From Pegea sp. RAD2-039 (taxonomy: Eukaryota; Chordata; Thaliacea; Salpida; Salpidae), in NCBI GenBank assembly GCA_034620365.1, contig JAQGEQ010000379.1, forward strand, positions 372,001-436,000: a DNA stretch of 64,000 bases. The letters are read 5' to 3'. The translations under genes were made by a program, and so were the position numbers. The notes under the pieces are model-generated. The model worked only from the letters and a program-made list of their open reading frames with translations, did no database searches and had not been told where the DNA came from. Positions 1 to 12,169 of this stretch are shown one piece after another (position 1 is the stretch's first letter; every line of letters begins with the position of its first letter).

Positions 1-2810
1 TTACAATTTTAAATCAAAACAAAAACTTTTAATTTTGTTTTTGAAGACTTGGATTGTTACTTTAAAACATACGAAAGTAAATAACTTTATCAGCCAAACA
101 AATTTGATTCATGACAAAGAGTTTTTTAAACTGGTATTTCACCAGCTGCCAAAATATTTTCTAAATTCATAAGGAAGGATTATGATCCATATTCCTTTTA
201 GTGTACTCTAAACTTAACATGTCACCAATATCTAGCGTTTGTGGGTAATTTAAACATTTTTGAGAAGAAAATAGACGCTTTTAATCTTAGTTAACCTAAA
301 ATTAAATGTTAAAATCTGTATAAATTTTCAATTTTCTTGAATGATCTCTTTGTTAATTTATCCTTTTAAATTTCAATTAAAGCGATGTTGATTAATACTA
401 CAATATGTAAGACTAATAAGTAACGGATAGCGCCAAATAGTTTCATGAAAATGATAGCATTATGTTGTTTCTACTATTTTTTGCAGTCTACTAGTTTAAT
501 ATCAAGTAACTAACTCTTGAGTTTGTTGGTAAATTTGTTTAAACTAGTTTTACTATCAATGAAAAGTTGTCTCAAAAAATACTACTTTTAAATGAGCAAA
601 CCTAAATGACAAAAACTTTTAAAGTAATATTCTTTTACAATGAGATATAACAGGCTAAAAGCTGTTAGGTTATGACGATGCTAATAAATTCAGGTTAGTT
701 TCATTTAATGATCAACTTTAAACAATTAAAGTATCAGTTGGTAAACTTAAAAGATAACTTTCATTGAACAATTTTAAATTCAAAATAATACATTTAGAAA
801 TATTATAGTATTTGTAAGTATTTGCAGTTTATTTTATAGGTAAAATAATATTTATTAATTATTTCATCTAAACATTAACAAATAAAACACATGAATCATT
901 ATCCTACAAGCATAACTAAAACTTATTTGTTATAATCATAATATTTCTGTTTAACTTAAAAATATTCAAGAAGACCCCAATATTAATTTATCATTTTCAA
1001 GGATTTTTATTGTAAACATTCTTACTAATCTTATGTCAAAATTAACTGAAATATAATCAGATTCCAAAATACTTGAAAAATACAGAGATGTGTCTGGCAT
1101 TCATTGTATTCGCACTGTACTCGTTTAATATAAGGTGATTAATATCTTGCGTTTGTTGGTAAACAATGTTATTGTCAAACTAAATTAACTGTCATTGAAA
1201 ATTTATTTCACAAAATGATGACTTTTAAAAAACTCTAAAGATAACGATTTAATAAATCTTGAGTTGTCCAGTTTGCCAAGTAATTGTAAACTAGGATATA
1301 ATGTAGAAGGTGAAATCGATTGAGTCTTATCTATATCAAATCACGTTGTTTTAATCTAAAGAGTTTTTGTTAACAATTAATTTACCAGTTAGCAAACTTA
1401 AACGATAACTTTCACTAGAGGTTATTCATTCCAAATTACTACATTTATAACATCTTAGTCAAGTTGTTTGTTTGTTGACCCAGAAGATATTTTAGTTTGA
1501 AAAAAGTAGAAGTTAGATTTTTGTTACTTTTAGTTGAACTTATTGTATTAAAATTAAAAGGTTCTTTTTAAAAGAAAAATCATAAAATTACATTTTTCAT
1601 CTCTTGTTTAACATTAAAAATTATATCTAAGTTGATGGAAAATTTCTCAGTCTAATAAGTTTTAGAAAACTGTAAAAACAAGTATTTTGCTTTCAACAAA
1701 AATATCGTTATAATAAAGTTTACAAAACAAGTTTGATTTGTCATTATGACTTTTGTTAAACTGATGTTTCATCAGTTTTCAAATTTGCACTAGGGAGCTA
1801 AAGGAGCTTTACCCGTTTATAATCGAAGTTTAATCTAGTATTAAAATGAAACTAAAGTCTTGTGTTTGTGGGTAATCAGAAATTTTTATAGACTAATTTC
1901 AATATCATCGAAAATTTTTCTATGAAGTTTTGACTTTAATGAAATTTAAAGAAAGAGATGTTTTCAAAAAATTCAAGTCATTTATTTAAATTTTCTAACA
2001 ACTTTAATTAATTTACCAGTTAGCAAAGTTTGAAATTAAAACTTCTAAAATAATAAAATAATAATGCCAAGATTATTGTTTTTCAATAACAAAATATTTT
2101 AGTTAAATAAAATTAAAAAATATTTTGATACATCTCAAATTAAATTGTTTTTCTTCAGTTAAAATTTAGTAAGCGCTTAAAAAAACTAAACCAAAAGATA
2201 AAATAATATTATAACGTTGAAGAAAATTTGTTTATAATAAAAGTTCATTTTTAATTTCGAAAAAGAAAATTACTTACGTTATCAATAAATATTTAAAATA
2301 TTCAAAAATACTTTTCAATTTCATTTAAAAATATCTTTTTCCTTTGTAACTGATCAGTCAAACTTAGTTTTAAGTCTTTTAAGATTAACTCCGAAGTAAA
2401 TTTATGAAACAAATAAAATTTTAGATGAATAATTAGAGAATTATATATTGACCTATATTTAAAAACATTACAATTTTAAATCAAAACAAAAACTTTTAAT
2501 TTTGTTTTTGAACTTTTGGATTTTTACTTTAAAACATACGAAAGTAAATAACTTTATCAGCAAAACAAGTTTGATTTGTGACAATGAGTTTTTTAAACTG
2601 GTATTTCACCAGCTGTAAAAATATTTTCTCGAATTTGCAAGAAAGGATTATGATCCACATTCCTTTTAGTGTATTCTCAATTTAACATGCCACCAGTATC
2701 TAGCGTTTGTGGGTAATTTAAACATTTTTGAGAAGAAAATAGACGCTTTGTATCTTAATTAACCAAAAACTAAATGTTACATTCTGAATTAATTTTCAAT
2801 TTTCCTTCAT
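1..2810. repeat. Degenerate repeat array, with 310-bp direct repeats at both ends
   Basis: The first ~310 bases recur almost intact at about 2468-2790, in the same orientation. Weaker copies of sub-blocks lie between. A block built around GCGTTTGTGGGTAA appears near 235, 515, 1147, 1860 and 2703. A block containing CAGTTAGCAAACTTAAA appears near 735, 1385 and 2005. No coding capacity is visible. It looks like an old tandem array of units of several hundred bases that has diverged, with the outermost units the most similar to each other. The family is not recognised. Confidence 0.7.
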
Positions 2811-3705
2811 TTTTCTATTTTTTGTTGCTGAAAACAATAGTTTTTGTATAACTCTAAAAATTATAAAATGCGAAACAAAAATGATACCGAAAAAAATATA
2901 TGCTTTTATATAAAGTGTTGTTTTAAATTGATATTTTATCAGTTGTTAAATACTATTGTGTAGGTAAATCCTGAATTACAAGTTGGATATGCATATTTTT
3001 CTTAATTTAAAAACTTTTGAACCTCTAATGATGTTCTACTTTCCTCATTTTCCCCTTTATAAAACAATGTTTTTAAACAAATGATAGTAAAATGTAGTGG
3101 TACAAATAGATAAAAAGTTTAATGTTTATTTGAAATTTTGCGGTACTAGAGTTAACTTCTATATTTAGAAGTTGTTTATGGGCTGACAGTTCTGGCATTT
3201 GAAGTGAATAGGTGGCAATCTTATTTTTTATTTTTCTGAATTTAATTTTTTGAGAGCTTAACAGAATTTTATCACAAAATACGAAAAGAACTTCAATTAG
3301 AAAAAAATTTAGATTTTTAAAAGAACTCTTGAATTAGTATTCAAGGAAATTTTTATCATTTATCATTCTTCTTTTGATGTTTTATAAGAAACTGTTATTT
3401 AGAATTTGATCTTTTACGTAAAATACTTTTTGGTATCAAACAAAAACTGTTTAAAAATAAGTTTTATTTGAGTAAAATTGAAATAGTTTTAGAAAAAGCA
3501 AGAAGTTTCTAAAATAGTTTAAGAATTTTAATTAAATAATATTTATTTACTTTGAAATTAGTTAAAAAGATGACAGTTTAAAAACAATTTTAAATGATCA
3601 GACAGCAAAGATTGATCAGCTGATCCAAAAAAGAGCTGACGAAAGTTATATAGCTTGTAAATGAATTAAGTTGGTTTCATAGAAATCTTACACTTTGAAG
3701 CTTTC
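2811..3705. other. AT-rich intergenic stretch, nothing recognised
   Basis: No ORF of substance, RNA gene or clear repeat is visible. A TATCAGTTGTTAAA block near 2936 may be a last decayed unit of the preceding array. Confidence 0.4.
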
Positions 3706-3713
3706 ATGTTGGT

Positions 3714-4253
3714 TTACTCGGTTGATTCCACGACAGTAATCGTGTCTTCCACATTCACAATTGAGCCTGTCATAGCAACAAGTGACATTTCCATAGCATT
3801 AATTGACTCATTTATAGCAGACATAGACTCTTCCATCGCATTGATTGCTTCCGCCATAGAGACGGACTCTTCATCACTTTTAGTAACATTTTCTTCATCC
3901 ATCTGCCTAGGCAAATGAAGAGTTATTTCGTCAGGTGAGAGTTCTCTACGAATGTTTCCCTCATCACTGGATTCTGAATCCAAACTTCCAATACCAAATA
4001 GTCTTAGAGCTTCACGTAAATTTCTTTCATTATATGAAAAGCTCGTACCAACAACTTCAGTTACTGTGTTAGGGTCATCTTCAGTCAGCTCTACTTCTTG
4101 GTCACCATGAAAGTTTTCAAGGAGTCTATCTTCCATGCCATCATCATTATTGGAGTTAAAAAATATTTTTCGCAGATGAACTTGTAAACACCAACAAATA
4201 ATAAAAAGTAACAAGACCCCAATGGGTACAAATAAATAATAACTCTTAAACAT
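3714..4253 (-). CDS. Small single-pass membrane protein, family member A (179 aa), function unknown
   Basis: Not a family I recognise. The ORF is intact, opens with ATG and has 179 codons. Residues about 5-25 form one strongly hydrophobic segment ending in Cys-Trp-Cys, followed by a basic patch (HLRK) and FFNS. The rest is an acidic, Ser/Thr/Glu-rich tail. Near the C-terminus (about residues 133-170) is a low-complexity amphipathic stretch built on repeated AINAMEES and SINAMEMS units, probably helical. The very short N-terminus and the basic residues after the membrane segment suggest a signal-anchor protein with an acidic cytoplasmic tail; that is inference. Similar architecture is seen at 9143 (+), 11442 (+) and 20466 (-). 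Segment 4333-4506 just upstream recurs inverted at 10309-10480. Confidence 0.7.
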   Translation of the reverse strand: MFKSYYLFVPIGVLLLFIICWCLQVHLRKIFFNSNNDDGMEDRLLENFHGDQEVELTEDDPNTVTEVVGTSFSYNERNLREALRLFGIGSLDSESSDEGNIRRELSPDEITLHLPRQMDEENVTKSDEESVSMAEAINAMEESMSAINESINAMEMSLVAMTGSIVNVEDTITVVESTE

Positions 4254-4332
4254 TTTACGCTCTTAAATCTTCACAATAATCTCTTATTACAGCAAAAGTT
4301 ACTTGTCTTTAAAAGTTTCAGTCTTTCAATGG

Positions 4333-4506
4333 TAGGTATTAAAATCTAAGTGTAAGCTTAAATAACTGTTTTTTTATTAGAAATAAACGTTTTGGCATCT
4401 TTCAAAATTGAAAAAAGTGATATATTACGATTTTAAATAACTGTTTGCATTAAACAGATGTTTTAATCTTAAATTTTCAAAGTTTTTAGAAAGTTCTGAT
4501 TTACAA
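4333..4506. repeat. Inverted repeat arm, partner at 10309-10480
   Basis: The reverse complement of this ~170-bp segment is found at 10309-10480 with very few differences, including the shared blocks GTGTAAGCTTAAATAACTG and CAAAGTTTTTAGAAAG. It lies just 5' of the 179-aa membrane-protein gene. Its partner lies about 1 kb 5' of the 143-aa member, so it may be duplicated upstream sequence of that family. Confidence 0.75.
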
Positions 4507-4689
4507 TTTAAGTTTTAAATTTTTTAAAACAGTTTTTTAGCTTACAACAAATTAAATTTTTCAGACAATTCAGAAAATTGTTATACATCTAGATGTTATT
4601 GCCATTTTATACAATTTTTTCGCTGCTTTTTCATGACAAGTTAGCAGACTCCAAATAAAAGCTTTGAGTCTAATTAATTCTAATTAATT

Positions 4690-5312
4690 AAAAGTGTCCT
4701 TTCAGGAAAGATGGGACAAACGTAAGTTTCTTGCTAAGCTGTATAAGCTTAAGCAGGACGAAAAATTCCAGGGCATCAGAGTAGCACATGATATGTGTGA
4801 AGATGATCGCTTAGAAAATAAGCGTCTTCTAAAAGAGGCGAACAGCCAAAATCAGAAAGAGCAACCAACTGATTTCAAATACAAAGTTCGATATCCACTA
4901 TGGGCTTTAAAGATTGTGAAGGTCTTTTCAAAAAACGGAAGTGCAAAATAACCACTGGACCCACATCATCCTTATTCAACCTCTCTTCGCACAAAATTAT
5001 TAATGCTATGCTTCCAGCCCAAGATAACAGTACACAGAAGCCTACCACCAAATCTTACAAGTGTCAAAAAGACAATTTTCTGTTGTTCAAAAAAGCTGAA
5101 TTGTTATAATATCGCCAACATTGCCATTTCTAAACTGTGAATTTTTCACTTTTACAATACTATGATTCTGTGCAATTCTTCATTGTCATATGCTTTTTCG
5201 TTTACACGTCAAATAGATCTAATTTGTGAGAATGTGTGTTAGCGAGAGGTGCTCTCTTTAGGCACCCTCCTTCACATTTATTGTAATAAATAAAAATAAA
5301 TAAATAAATTTA
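4690..5312 (+). mobile_element. Internally deleted LINE remnant: ORF1-like fragment joined to a LINE 3' end
   Basis: From about 4694 a stretch with no ATG start encodes 85 residues. It resembles the C-terminal part of a non-LTR retrotransposon ORF1 protein (charged helix, VAHDMCEDDRLENKR, then YKVRYPLWALK). After a stop, the sequence near 5080-5110 (FKKAELL then stop) matches the last codons and 3' untranslated region of the LINE copies at 16.3-17.0 and 21.4-21.9 kb. It ends in the same tail (GAGAATGTGTGTTAG ... GCACCCTCCTTC) followed by TAAATAAA repeats. I infer an element that lost most of its reverse-transcriptase ORF. Confidence is good for the tail and lower for the ORF1 assignment. Confidence 0.6.
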
Positions 5313-8300
5313 AATGAACATAGTAAATACTATAAACAATCCAATACAAATATTATTAAGCTTTCTTAGCACAGTTTTAACAAACAACAAATATTTTTGC
5401 CTGCTTCATAAATTAATAAGTAATGAGCCAATTATTTAAAAGATAAAGTCAAATTAAGAATGGTAAAAAAAGTTCATGATCTTTCAAATTTTATTTTTTC
5501 TGAAATTTTCCTAATTACAGTTTACTCATTACTAAAGCAAGCCATAGTATTTCTGGTTTTATTTAAATTTTGAGTTGTTAGAATATTAAAAAGTATCTAG
5601 AAGAGTTAATTTGCTATGCATGCTTACAAAGTAGTTATTTCAATTAAAATGTAAAATATTTAACAATTAGATTAAAAATTAAATGTGAAATTAATAGATG
5701 TTTACATGAGATGCAATTTAAATATTAACAAGAATTAAATATATTTGTTACCAAAGAGAGGGCTTAAAAAGGTAACAAAAAGGAAATGGAATTTTTAATT
5801 GTTCTTTTAAATAGTCAAGAAGTTTGAAGTTAAGATTAGAATTTGTTTAACTAGCTCTGTGTTTAAGAAAAGTACGATCATCAACTGAAAGATTGATTTT
5901 TTTATTGCTGTAAAAGTTCAACGATTTCTAAAACATTATTTTTTATTTTTGTAATTTACTATATAAAGTAAAGTTTCTTAAGAAGCCAATACTAACCTCT
6001 GTGTTCATTTTCAATAATTTTATCAAAGAAAAAACTGTTTTGGGTAAGCGTTTAATTTTATAACTTCTCTCATTTACAAAGACATCTATAATACAAGTTA
6101 GTTGTTATCAAATCTTATCCATCTTCAAGAAAACCTACTTCTGCTATTAAACCAGAATGATTTTTACCCAGTTGAATTAATTACAATCAATGATCTTGAT
6201 TTTTAAACAAAATTATAGAAACTATGTAAATGAATAAATTTTAAAACCTTTATAAAAAGTATTAATCCCAAATAACAATATTGTTAGGTAAGTTTAAAAT
6301 TTATAAGAGAATTTATAAGGGAAAGGTTAAAAACATTTTAGTAGTAACACTTAGGACTTTCAAACTTGGAACTGTTCATTGGCTCTCATAACCTGATTAG
6401 ATTAATCTTCAAATATAATGCTTCTACGTTTTAACCATTTGGAAAATTTAGTGTTTTCAGGTAGTAAGAAACTAAGTCTTGTAAACTTATTGTGTTTACC
6501 TCAAATTGAATTACTAAAGGTTAATCAGCAAGACTTTGCTTCAAAGTTGTCACAGTTGTTTGAAGGTTTTAAAAAAAGTGTTAAATAAATGTTTAAAGGT
6601 TCTGACTTCAGAAAAGTCAAAAATTTTTAAAGAAATTTATTTTTTTATCTTTTTTTTATCTTTAGAACAAAAAGATTTAGAATCAGAAAATTTCGAAATA
6701 CAATTGATTTTATGTTTGAAATTTAACAAAACGAAGAGTTTATTGAACCGACTCGGTATGATGCCTTGGCATCATCTTTTGTCAGAGGAACTTTTTCCTC
6801 CAACGACTGTAGAAAAAATTTGAAATCTTGCTCTGTACTGAGAATTAGATCATCTGTTTTAGACTAGGGATGTTGAAGAAAGATTTGTTGAAAGATTTAG
6901 AGTTCTTTGCGGAAAGTTCAGTTTGTGATTCCATAGTTGAGGTAGTGTTAGAGGATACTGGCCCTTAAGTTGTTCTTTAGTGAAGAACTTTGATTAAATT
7001 GTTCATTTTGGATTTTCAACGTTTTTTTGGTTACATAAGCATATGAGAGCCTCTGAGCTTGAATCTCATTTATCAGATCTTCTTTAAAGACATCAATCTT
7101 TTTAATCAGGACCTTAATTTCAGTATGTATCCTGATATTTTACAAGACAGAACTAATTCCAGTTAGTTTAATAAGAGTTTAACAGTCTTTACATAAATAT
7201 GTGAGAAGACCAGAAGAGACCAATGGCCTCTTGGACAGAGAAAAAATTTAAAATATTCTAGTATTTAAAATGACTCCATGCTTTATATCTCTGATAATTT
7301 CTTATCAGTGATTTGATCTAAGTAAACACTGTAGATGATAGCTGCGTTGGCATCTTTAATGAGTCCATATCAGCAGAAACACTAAAAAGACAGCACAAAT
7401 AGTAAAAGTACACAAAAATATTTAAACACTTGTAAACCTTATTCAATATAAATATTAAGCCTTTCATCAAACAAAAACTTATACAATTTCATTGTAGATT
7501 GTTTTTGTAGAAAGTTTTTACCAATTCTTGTTCTTGTGAGAAAAATATTAGGATGATAATGTTTTGATTTTGAAGTTGTTTGAAATATCAACTTGTATTT
7601 TATAGTTTTAAAAACTATGAAAAATTTAACAAAGAAAAATAATCATTTTAAGTAGTAATTCTATAGAATGTGTTTATACTGTAATAAATATATATTTTTA
7701 TTATTTAGTAATAGTTAGGTTTTTCAAAATATTTTTTTATAGAGTATGTTAAAGTGAAAAAAGAAAAATAATTTGTATTTATTTAAATTTTTCAAGAAGG
7801 CTACAAATTGCTAACAATTTAATTAAACAAAGCAACAAATTTGTAATTTTGTTATAAATTTGAACAAACTAAAAATTATATGTTATTTTGAATTGTTTTT
7901 AAAACAGTGTTGGAAAAATTAATCAGAATTGAATGTATTAATTAAATTAGAAGAATAAACAAGAGTTACAGCTTTGCATAGAGGTCGAAAATTCACAGTT
8001 AAGTTGCTAATTAACCTCGCAAACATTTGATATATTGTGAGAGAAGGATACACTAAGCATTACAAAGACTAAAATTAAAAGAAATGAGATGTAGGAATCT
8101 ACAAGTAGAACCATAAAAAAAAACTGTTATAAAAAGAAATACGACTCTGAATAAAGGTTTACGGAACCAAGCTTTTTGATAAATTACTTACTATAAAGTG
8201 GCGAAAAAATATACTTGAGTATTTGCTGAAAAAACTAACCCAAACAAATCATATAAATTTAATAAAAAATAATTTCAATAAGTTTGATGCTATCAGTTTA

Positions 8301-9142
8301 ATAAATAAAACTTTAAAATGTAGTCTGAAAGTAAATAAAAGTATTGAGTTGTCGACAAAAGATTAAACAAACATTAATAATGAGGTGATTAAAGAATGTG
8401 AGGGAAAGAAAAGTTAATTCTTATCTATAGAACTCTTATGAATATAATAAACTCTTCTTTGTTATTTAGATAAGAGCTTACAAAGGGTCTTAGAACATCT
8501 CATAAGAAGCTACTTTTGAACAAATGAGTTTAAGCCCTTAGAAAAAAAAACTTTTAATCTTAAAGTATAATACTGAGGATTTTTTACAAAGCTTGACAGT
8601 AATTCAAAAATGATTATGCTCTTCATGAACTGGAAATCAAAATCTGAAAGTTACTTTAAACAAATATTCTTATTTTGATCTTATGGACATTTTCTTCATC
8701 CGAAAAACTTAGTCTTTATCAACACCAATAATAGCAACTTTTATTTCAATTTACTTTTAAAAAATTTGGTTTTTAGTTGGTCCTGGTAAAATACAAATAA
8801 TATTTTTTAACGACTATAACCTTAAACTAAGAAACAAGTTTTGTTTAAGATACTAGATATTAGAGTTTAACTTAATGTTTATTGATCAATAAATTAAAAC
8901 TTTAACTTCTTTTATTTTTATAATCTATTTAAAACAACAGACTTTTAAAAACATTCAGATTTCTAATGGAAGCTTAATATTTGACAAAAAATACTTTTTT
9001 TAATCTTTCAACAACTATAAAAATAAAAAGTTTTTTTAGAGTCATTCTAGAATCTTCAAAATAGTGGAATTGAAGAAATAAAAAGTCAAAGGCGAAATAG
9101 TTTAATTAAATCATTACTGTTGGAATAAGAGAGTCTATAAAA
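5313..9142. other. AT-rich intergenic stretch, no gene recognised
   Basis: About 3.8 kb with no ORF that looks coding. A slightly less AT-rich patch at 6740-7000 contains a 95-codon ORF that begins without ATG and is not convincing. Weak similarity between 7560-7790 and 12400-12600 (shared TTTCAAAATA and GTTAAAGTGAAAAAA blocks) suggests an old duplication of flanking DNA. Confidence 0.4.
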
Positions 9143-9478
9143 ATGTGGAAGATATATTTATCGATATTTTTCAGTGTAATCGCTTTGTTTCTTATTTCTT
9201 GTTGTTTACTGCAAAAGTTTCAAAGTGAATATGAAACCATAGAGGATAGACATCAGAGGTCGTCAAGGGATAATCCGAATGACTTCACTGAAAATACTCT
9301 AGAAGAAAGGAATGATAACAGTGATGTAGTGATTCTTGTTGATGTCTGTGATAATGATCAGAACGTGGCAGATCCTCTTGCTGATGAAGATGTCTATGAA
9401 AACATAGAGGATATGATCTCGGATCTGACTGTAGACTCTAATGATGATGAATTACTCTTTAATCCTAATCAACCTTAA
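9143..9478 (+). CDS. Small single-pass membrane protein, family member B (111 aa), function unknown
   Basis: Unrecognised protein with an intact ATG-initiated ORF. Residues about 4-24 are a hydrophobic segment ending in SCCLL, followed by QKFQSEYE and a long tail of extreme acidity (many Asp/Glu/Asn, for example DEDVYENIEDMISDL). The layout (tiny N-terminus, membrane span with a Cys pair at its inner end, short basic or polar linker, acidic tail) matches the proteins at 3714-4253, 11442-11986 and 20224-20466. The bases before the ATG contain TTGGAATAAGAGAG, which resembles sequence just before the ATGs of the other members. It lacks the C-terminal helix of the longer members. Function unknown. 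Confidence 0.65.
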   Translation: MWKIYLSIFFSVIALFLISCCLLQKFQSEYETIEDRHQRSSRDNPNDFTENTLEERNDNSDVVILVDVCDNDQNVADPLADEDVYENIEDMISDLTVDSNDDELLFNPNQP

Positions 9479-10003
9479 TTCTATTTTTATCATTTTAATG
9501 AAAAATTAATCTTTTTTCTAGTGTTATGAAGAAATCCAAGATTAATCTTGAAGCGTTTATTGTTTGATCTTTTCATAAAAATTAACTTTTTAATTATTCG
9601 TTTTTAATGCAGCTGTCTCATCAACTTTTCATTACAAAGAGTAAATAACTTGTTAAAAACTAATTTTTGTCATCTATAAAGTAATTAAAAAAGCCAAAAG
9701 ATATTTTAAACAGTTCATTGAAACTTAACTTCTTTATTTTCAATCAAAATATTTATTTTCTTCTCACATAAAAATTATTTGAATTCATCTTGGTGTTTAT
9801 TTGATACAAAAGTGTATGTCTTGTAAAATACTGCCATAGTGACTGTAAAAATGTATAAGTTATTTACTGACGTTTATTTGTTGCTCAGCTCACTAAGCTA
9901 GTAATTCTTCAATATTCTGTTGAACCACAATTTTCGAAAATTCTGCTAGAAACAATAAAACGTTCTTATTACTGAACTTTCTTGTGATTTTGAAATTGAA
10001 AAT

Positions 10004-10170
10004 ATTTACTTATTTACTTATTTACTTATTTACTTATTTACTTATTTACTTATTTACTTATTTACTTATTTACTTATTTACTTATTTACTTATTTACTTA
10101 TTTACTTATTTACTTATTTACTTATTTACTTATTTACTTATTTACTTATTTACTTATTTACTTATTTATC
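10004..10170 (+). repeat. (TTTACTTA)n microsatellite
   Basis: About twenty perfect copies of the 8-base unit TTTACTTA, ending in TTTATCAT. The repetitive ORF reading LFTYLLIY through it is an artefact. Confidence 0.98.
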
Positions 10171-10308
10171 ATATTTTGACAACTTAAATTTACATAATAT
10201 TTTGTTTTTGCCCACTATACGAGTTTTAGAATTTTTCACTTGCAGCTATGCGTTGAATAAGTGGATAAATATTGTGACTGTTTCAATTTTTAAACATACA
10301 TATTTGTA

Positions 10309-10480
10309 AATCAGAACTTTCTAAAAACTTTGAAAATTTAAGATTAAAACATCTGTTTAATGCAGACAGTTATTTAAAATCGTAATATATCACTTTTTTC
10401 AATTTTGAAAGATGCCAAAACGTTTATTTCTAATAAAAAAAAACAGTTATTTAAGCTTACACTTAGATTTTAATAGCTAA
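10309..10480. repeat. Inverted repeat arm, partner at 4333-4506
   Basis: Reverse complement of the segment lying upstream of the 179-aa membrane-protein gene. Here it is about 1 kb upstream of the 143-aa member on the plus strand. Confidence 0.75.
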
Positions 10481-10499
10481 TACAAGTAGTTAATATTAT

Positions 10500-11094
10500 A
10501 AATATAGCTTTAAAAATTCAAGGTTCATTGATATTAATTATCTTGCGAATTGTAGATCTAGTATGGAATCTTAAATAGTAATATTCGACGGGTTCCTAAG
10601 AATTTGTTTCTTCCCATCCTTTCGTTATCCTGTGTTCTAGATCATTTGAACGGGGAATACCCCCAACTGAAAAATTATTTTTCTCTGGCTAACTTGTGTT
10701 GGACATTAGTGTCGGAAGTCATTCTGATGCTAAACCTGCTCTTAGTGTATCATCTTCAATTACATTTGTGTCTTTCGGAGATATTTTCTGAACTTTGCAT
10801 TTAATCAAAGGATTTAAATTATCCTGTTGGATTTAAATATAAATGAATCAAAATAAATCTTCATCAAGAAAATTCAAAATTTACAGAAAATTTAATTTAT
10901 TATTATTTAATTCTTTACCAGAAAGTTTACTGATCAACTCAGGAAGATTGGCGGAGGAGAGGTTTGGTACAAGATCGAACCCCAAGAATAATTTCACATT
11001 TCAACGTAGGTTTCCAAAGCTGATCTGAAAATATAAAATTTCTTGTGTTGTGATTTTGTGATTTTCAATAAAAAGAATAAATTTGCTTGAATAA
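10500..11094. other. Less AT-rich stretch of uncertain origin
   Basis: Part of 10570-10800 is less AT-rich than its surroundings and has broken open frames (for example one reading SVGSHSDAKPALSVSSS). It looks like a decayed mobile-element fragment, but I cannot assign a family. Confidence 0.3.
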
Positions 11095-11300
11095 AAAAGA
11101 GCCTCGTTAGTCTGTTTTATGACTACACTTCTAGGAGACGCAAAACTCCGGATTCAAAACCGAAGATGGAGCCTCGTACTCAGTCTCGTGCTGGTAGCTC
11201 CTGTGACGTCAGCTAGGCGTAGCTACATCAGTCCTTTTCTTCTGCTGCATACTTTGTTGGCGTGGAGAGTGAATTCCTACATGGGCAATAACTGGATCTT
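11095..11300 (+). repeat. Dispersed repeat R1, copy 1
   Basis: This ~200-bp less AT-rich segment matches the reverse complement of 50455-50690 (shared blocks: CTTCTAG.AGA.GCAAAACTCCG, AGCTACATCAGTCCTT, CTGCATACTTTGTTGGCGTGG). It also matches, more weakly, the reverse complement of 26450-26640. Family unknown; possibly part of an LTR or a non-autonomous element. The open frame through it (76 codons) is not conserved between copies. Confidence 0.65.
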
Positions 11301-11441
11301 CACAACTTATGTCCTACGCAAAGCAGTTCTCGACCAAGAAAAGAACTAACGAATTTTAATGCAGATTAGTTACTTAAAAGCAAAATATCTTTATTGAACT
11401 TTAGTGCACCTAAAAATCTTGGAATAATAAAAAGTATCAAA

Positions 11442-11986
11442 ATGTCTAATAATATTTTTCTAGTAGTTCATTTTGTTATTATAATTTCAATTGTGATTTT
11501 CTGCTGTGTGAAAATGTATCATCAGAGACATGAATTTTGCCAAGTGGCTGATGAAAACGCTGAGGAAGGGCTTGTTGTAAATGAAGCTAATAACGAAGTG
11601 AATCCTGCTAATAAGAGTGTTTGTGAAGACAAATGTAAGAAGATAGAGAAAGACTTAAGTCTTGTAGAAGAAGACTCTAAAGAAGGTTTATTGAAAAGGT
11701 AGAAGCTTGTGCTAACTCTGAAAAAAGAAATTCAAGTTTATGTTCGGGTTCATATAATCATTGAATCGATTTTTTTACAATCGTTTCATCTGATGACGTC
11801 ACTGTTCATAGATCTGAAGATGAAGATCAACTAGTTAGTGATGAAGATAATCAACAATCTGTTATCACTACGAAAGAAGCAACTAAAACTATTGAAGACT
11901 CCATCAAATATATGAAAGTAACAATTACCGCTGTAAGAAAGTTAATTGATGTTATCACAGAAGTAATCGTTGCTATGGGGGAGTAA
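11442..11986 (+). CDS. Small single-pass membrane protein, family member C (143 aa, two exons), function unknown
   Basis: Unrecognised protein. The first ATG in the open frame is at 11442. Exon 1 (11442-11698) encodes a hydrophobic segment at about residues 4-24 ending in FCCVK, a short basic linker (MYHQRHE) and an acidic tail. Read straight through, it stops at 11700. If the GTAGAA at 11699 is a donor and the TTCATAG ending at 11811 an acceptor (113-bp intron), exon 2 (11812-11986) continues in phase. It then gives RSEDEDQLVSDEDN and a C-terminal helix (ATKTIEDSIKYMKVTITAVR) resembling the C-terminal repeats of the 179-aa paralogue at 3714. That resemblance supports the splice model over a frameshifted pseudogene. 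An AATAAA lies at 12108, about 120 bases past the stop. Confidence 0.65.
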
Positions 11987-12107
11987 GCCGAAGAATATTG
12001 GGCTGAAGATCCGAGCTTTTTATGAAACCCATCTTTATATCAGCTGAACTATTTTTAATCAACAGATCACTTTTAGATGAATAGCTTTTTAATTCAAACA
12101 ATTTCAA

Positions 12108-12113
12108 ATAAAT
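12108..12113 (+). terminator. Candidate polyadenylation signal AATAAA
   Basis: AATAAA about 120 bases downstream of the stop of the 143-aa membrane-protein gene, with another at about 12160. This is plausible spacing, but in DNA this AT-rich the motif is common by chance. Confidence 0.35.
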
Positions 12114-12169
12114 TAAAAAAATAACTTTCAATTTTTACTATGAATTTGTGAATTTTTATGAATAAAAGC

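Noticed and set aside
6536..6823. 95-codon ORF in intergenic DNA
   Set aside because: No ATG start, low-complexity hydrophobic and lysine-rich composition, and no supporting signal.
9984..10187. 67-codon ORF reading LFTYLLIY repeatedly
   Set aside because: Pure translation of the TTTACTTA microsatellite.
11700..11811. Frameshift pseudogene reading of the 143-aa membrane protein
   Set aside because: A GT..AG intron of 113 bases restores the frame and yields a C-terminus similar to the 179-aa paralogue. Splicing is the simpler explanation, though not proven.
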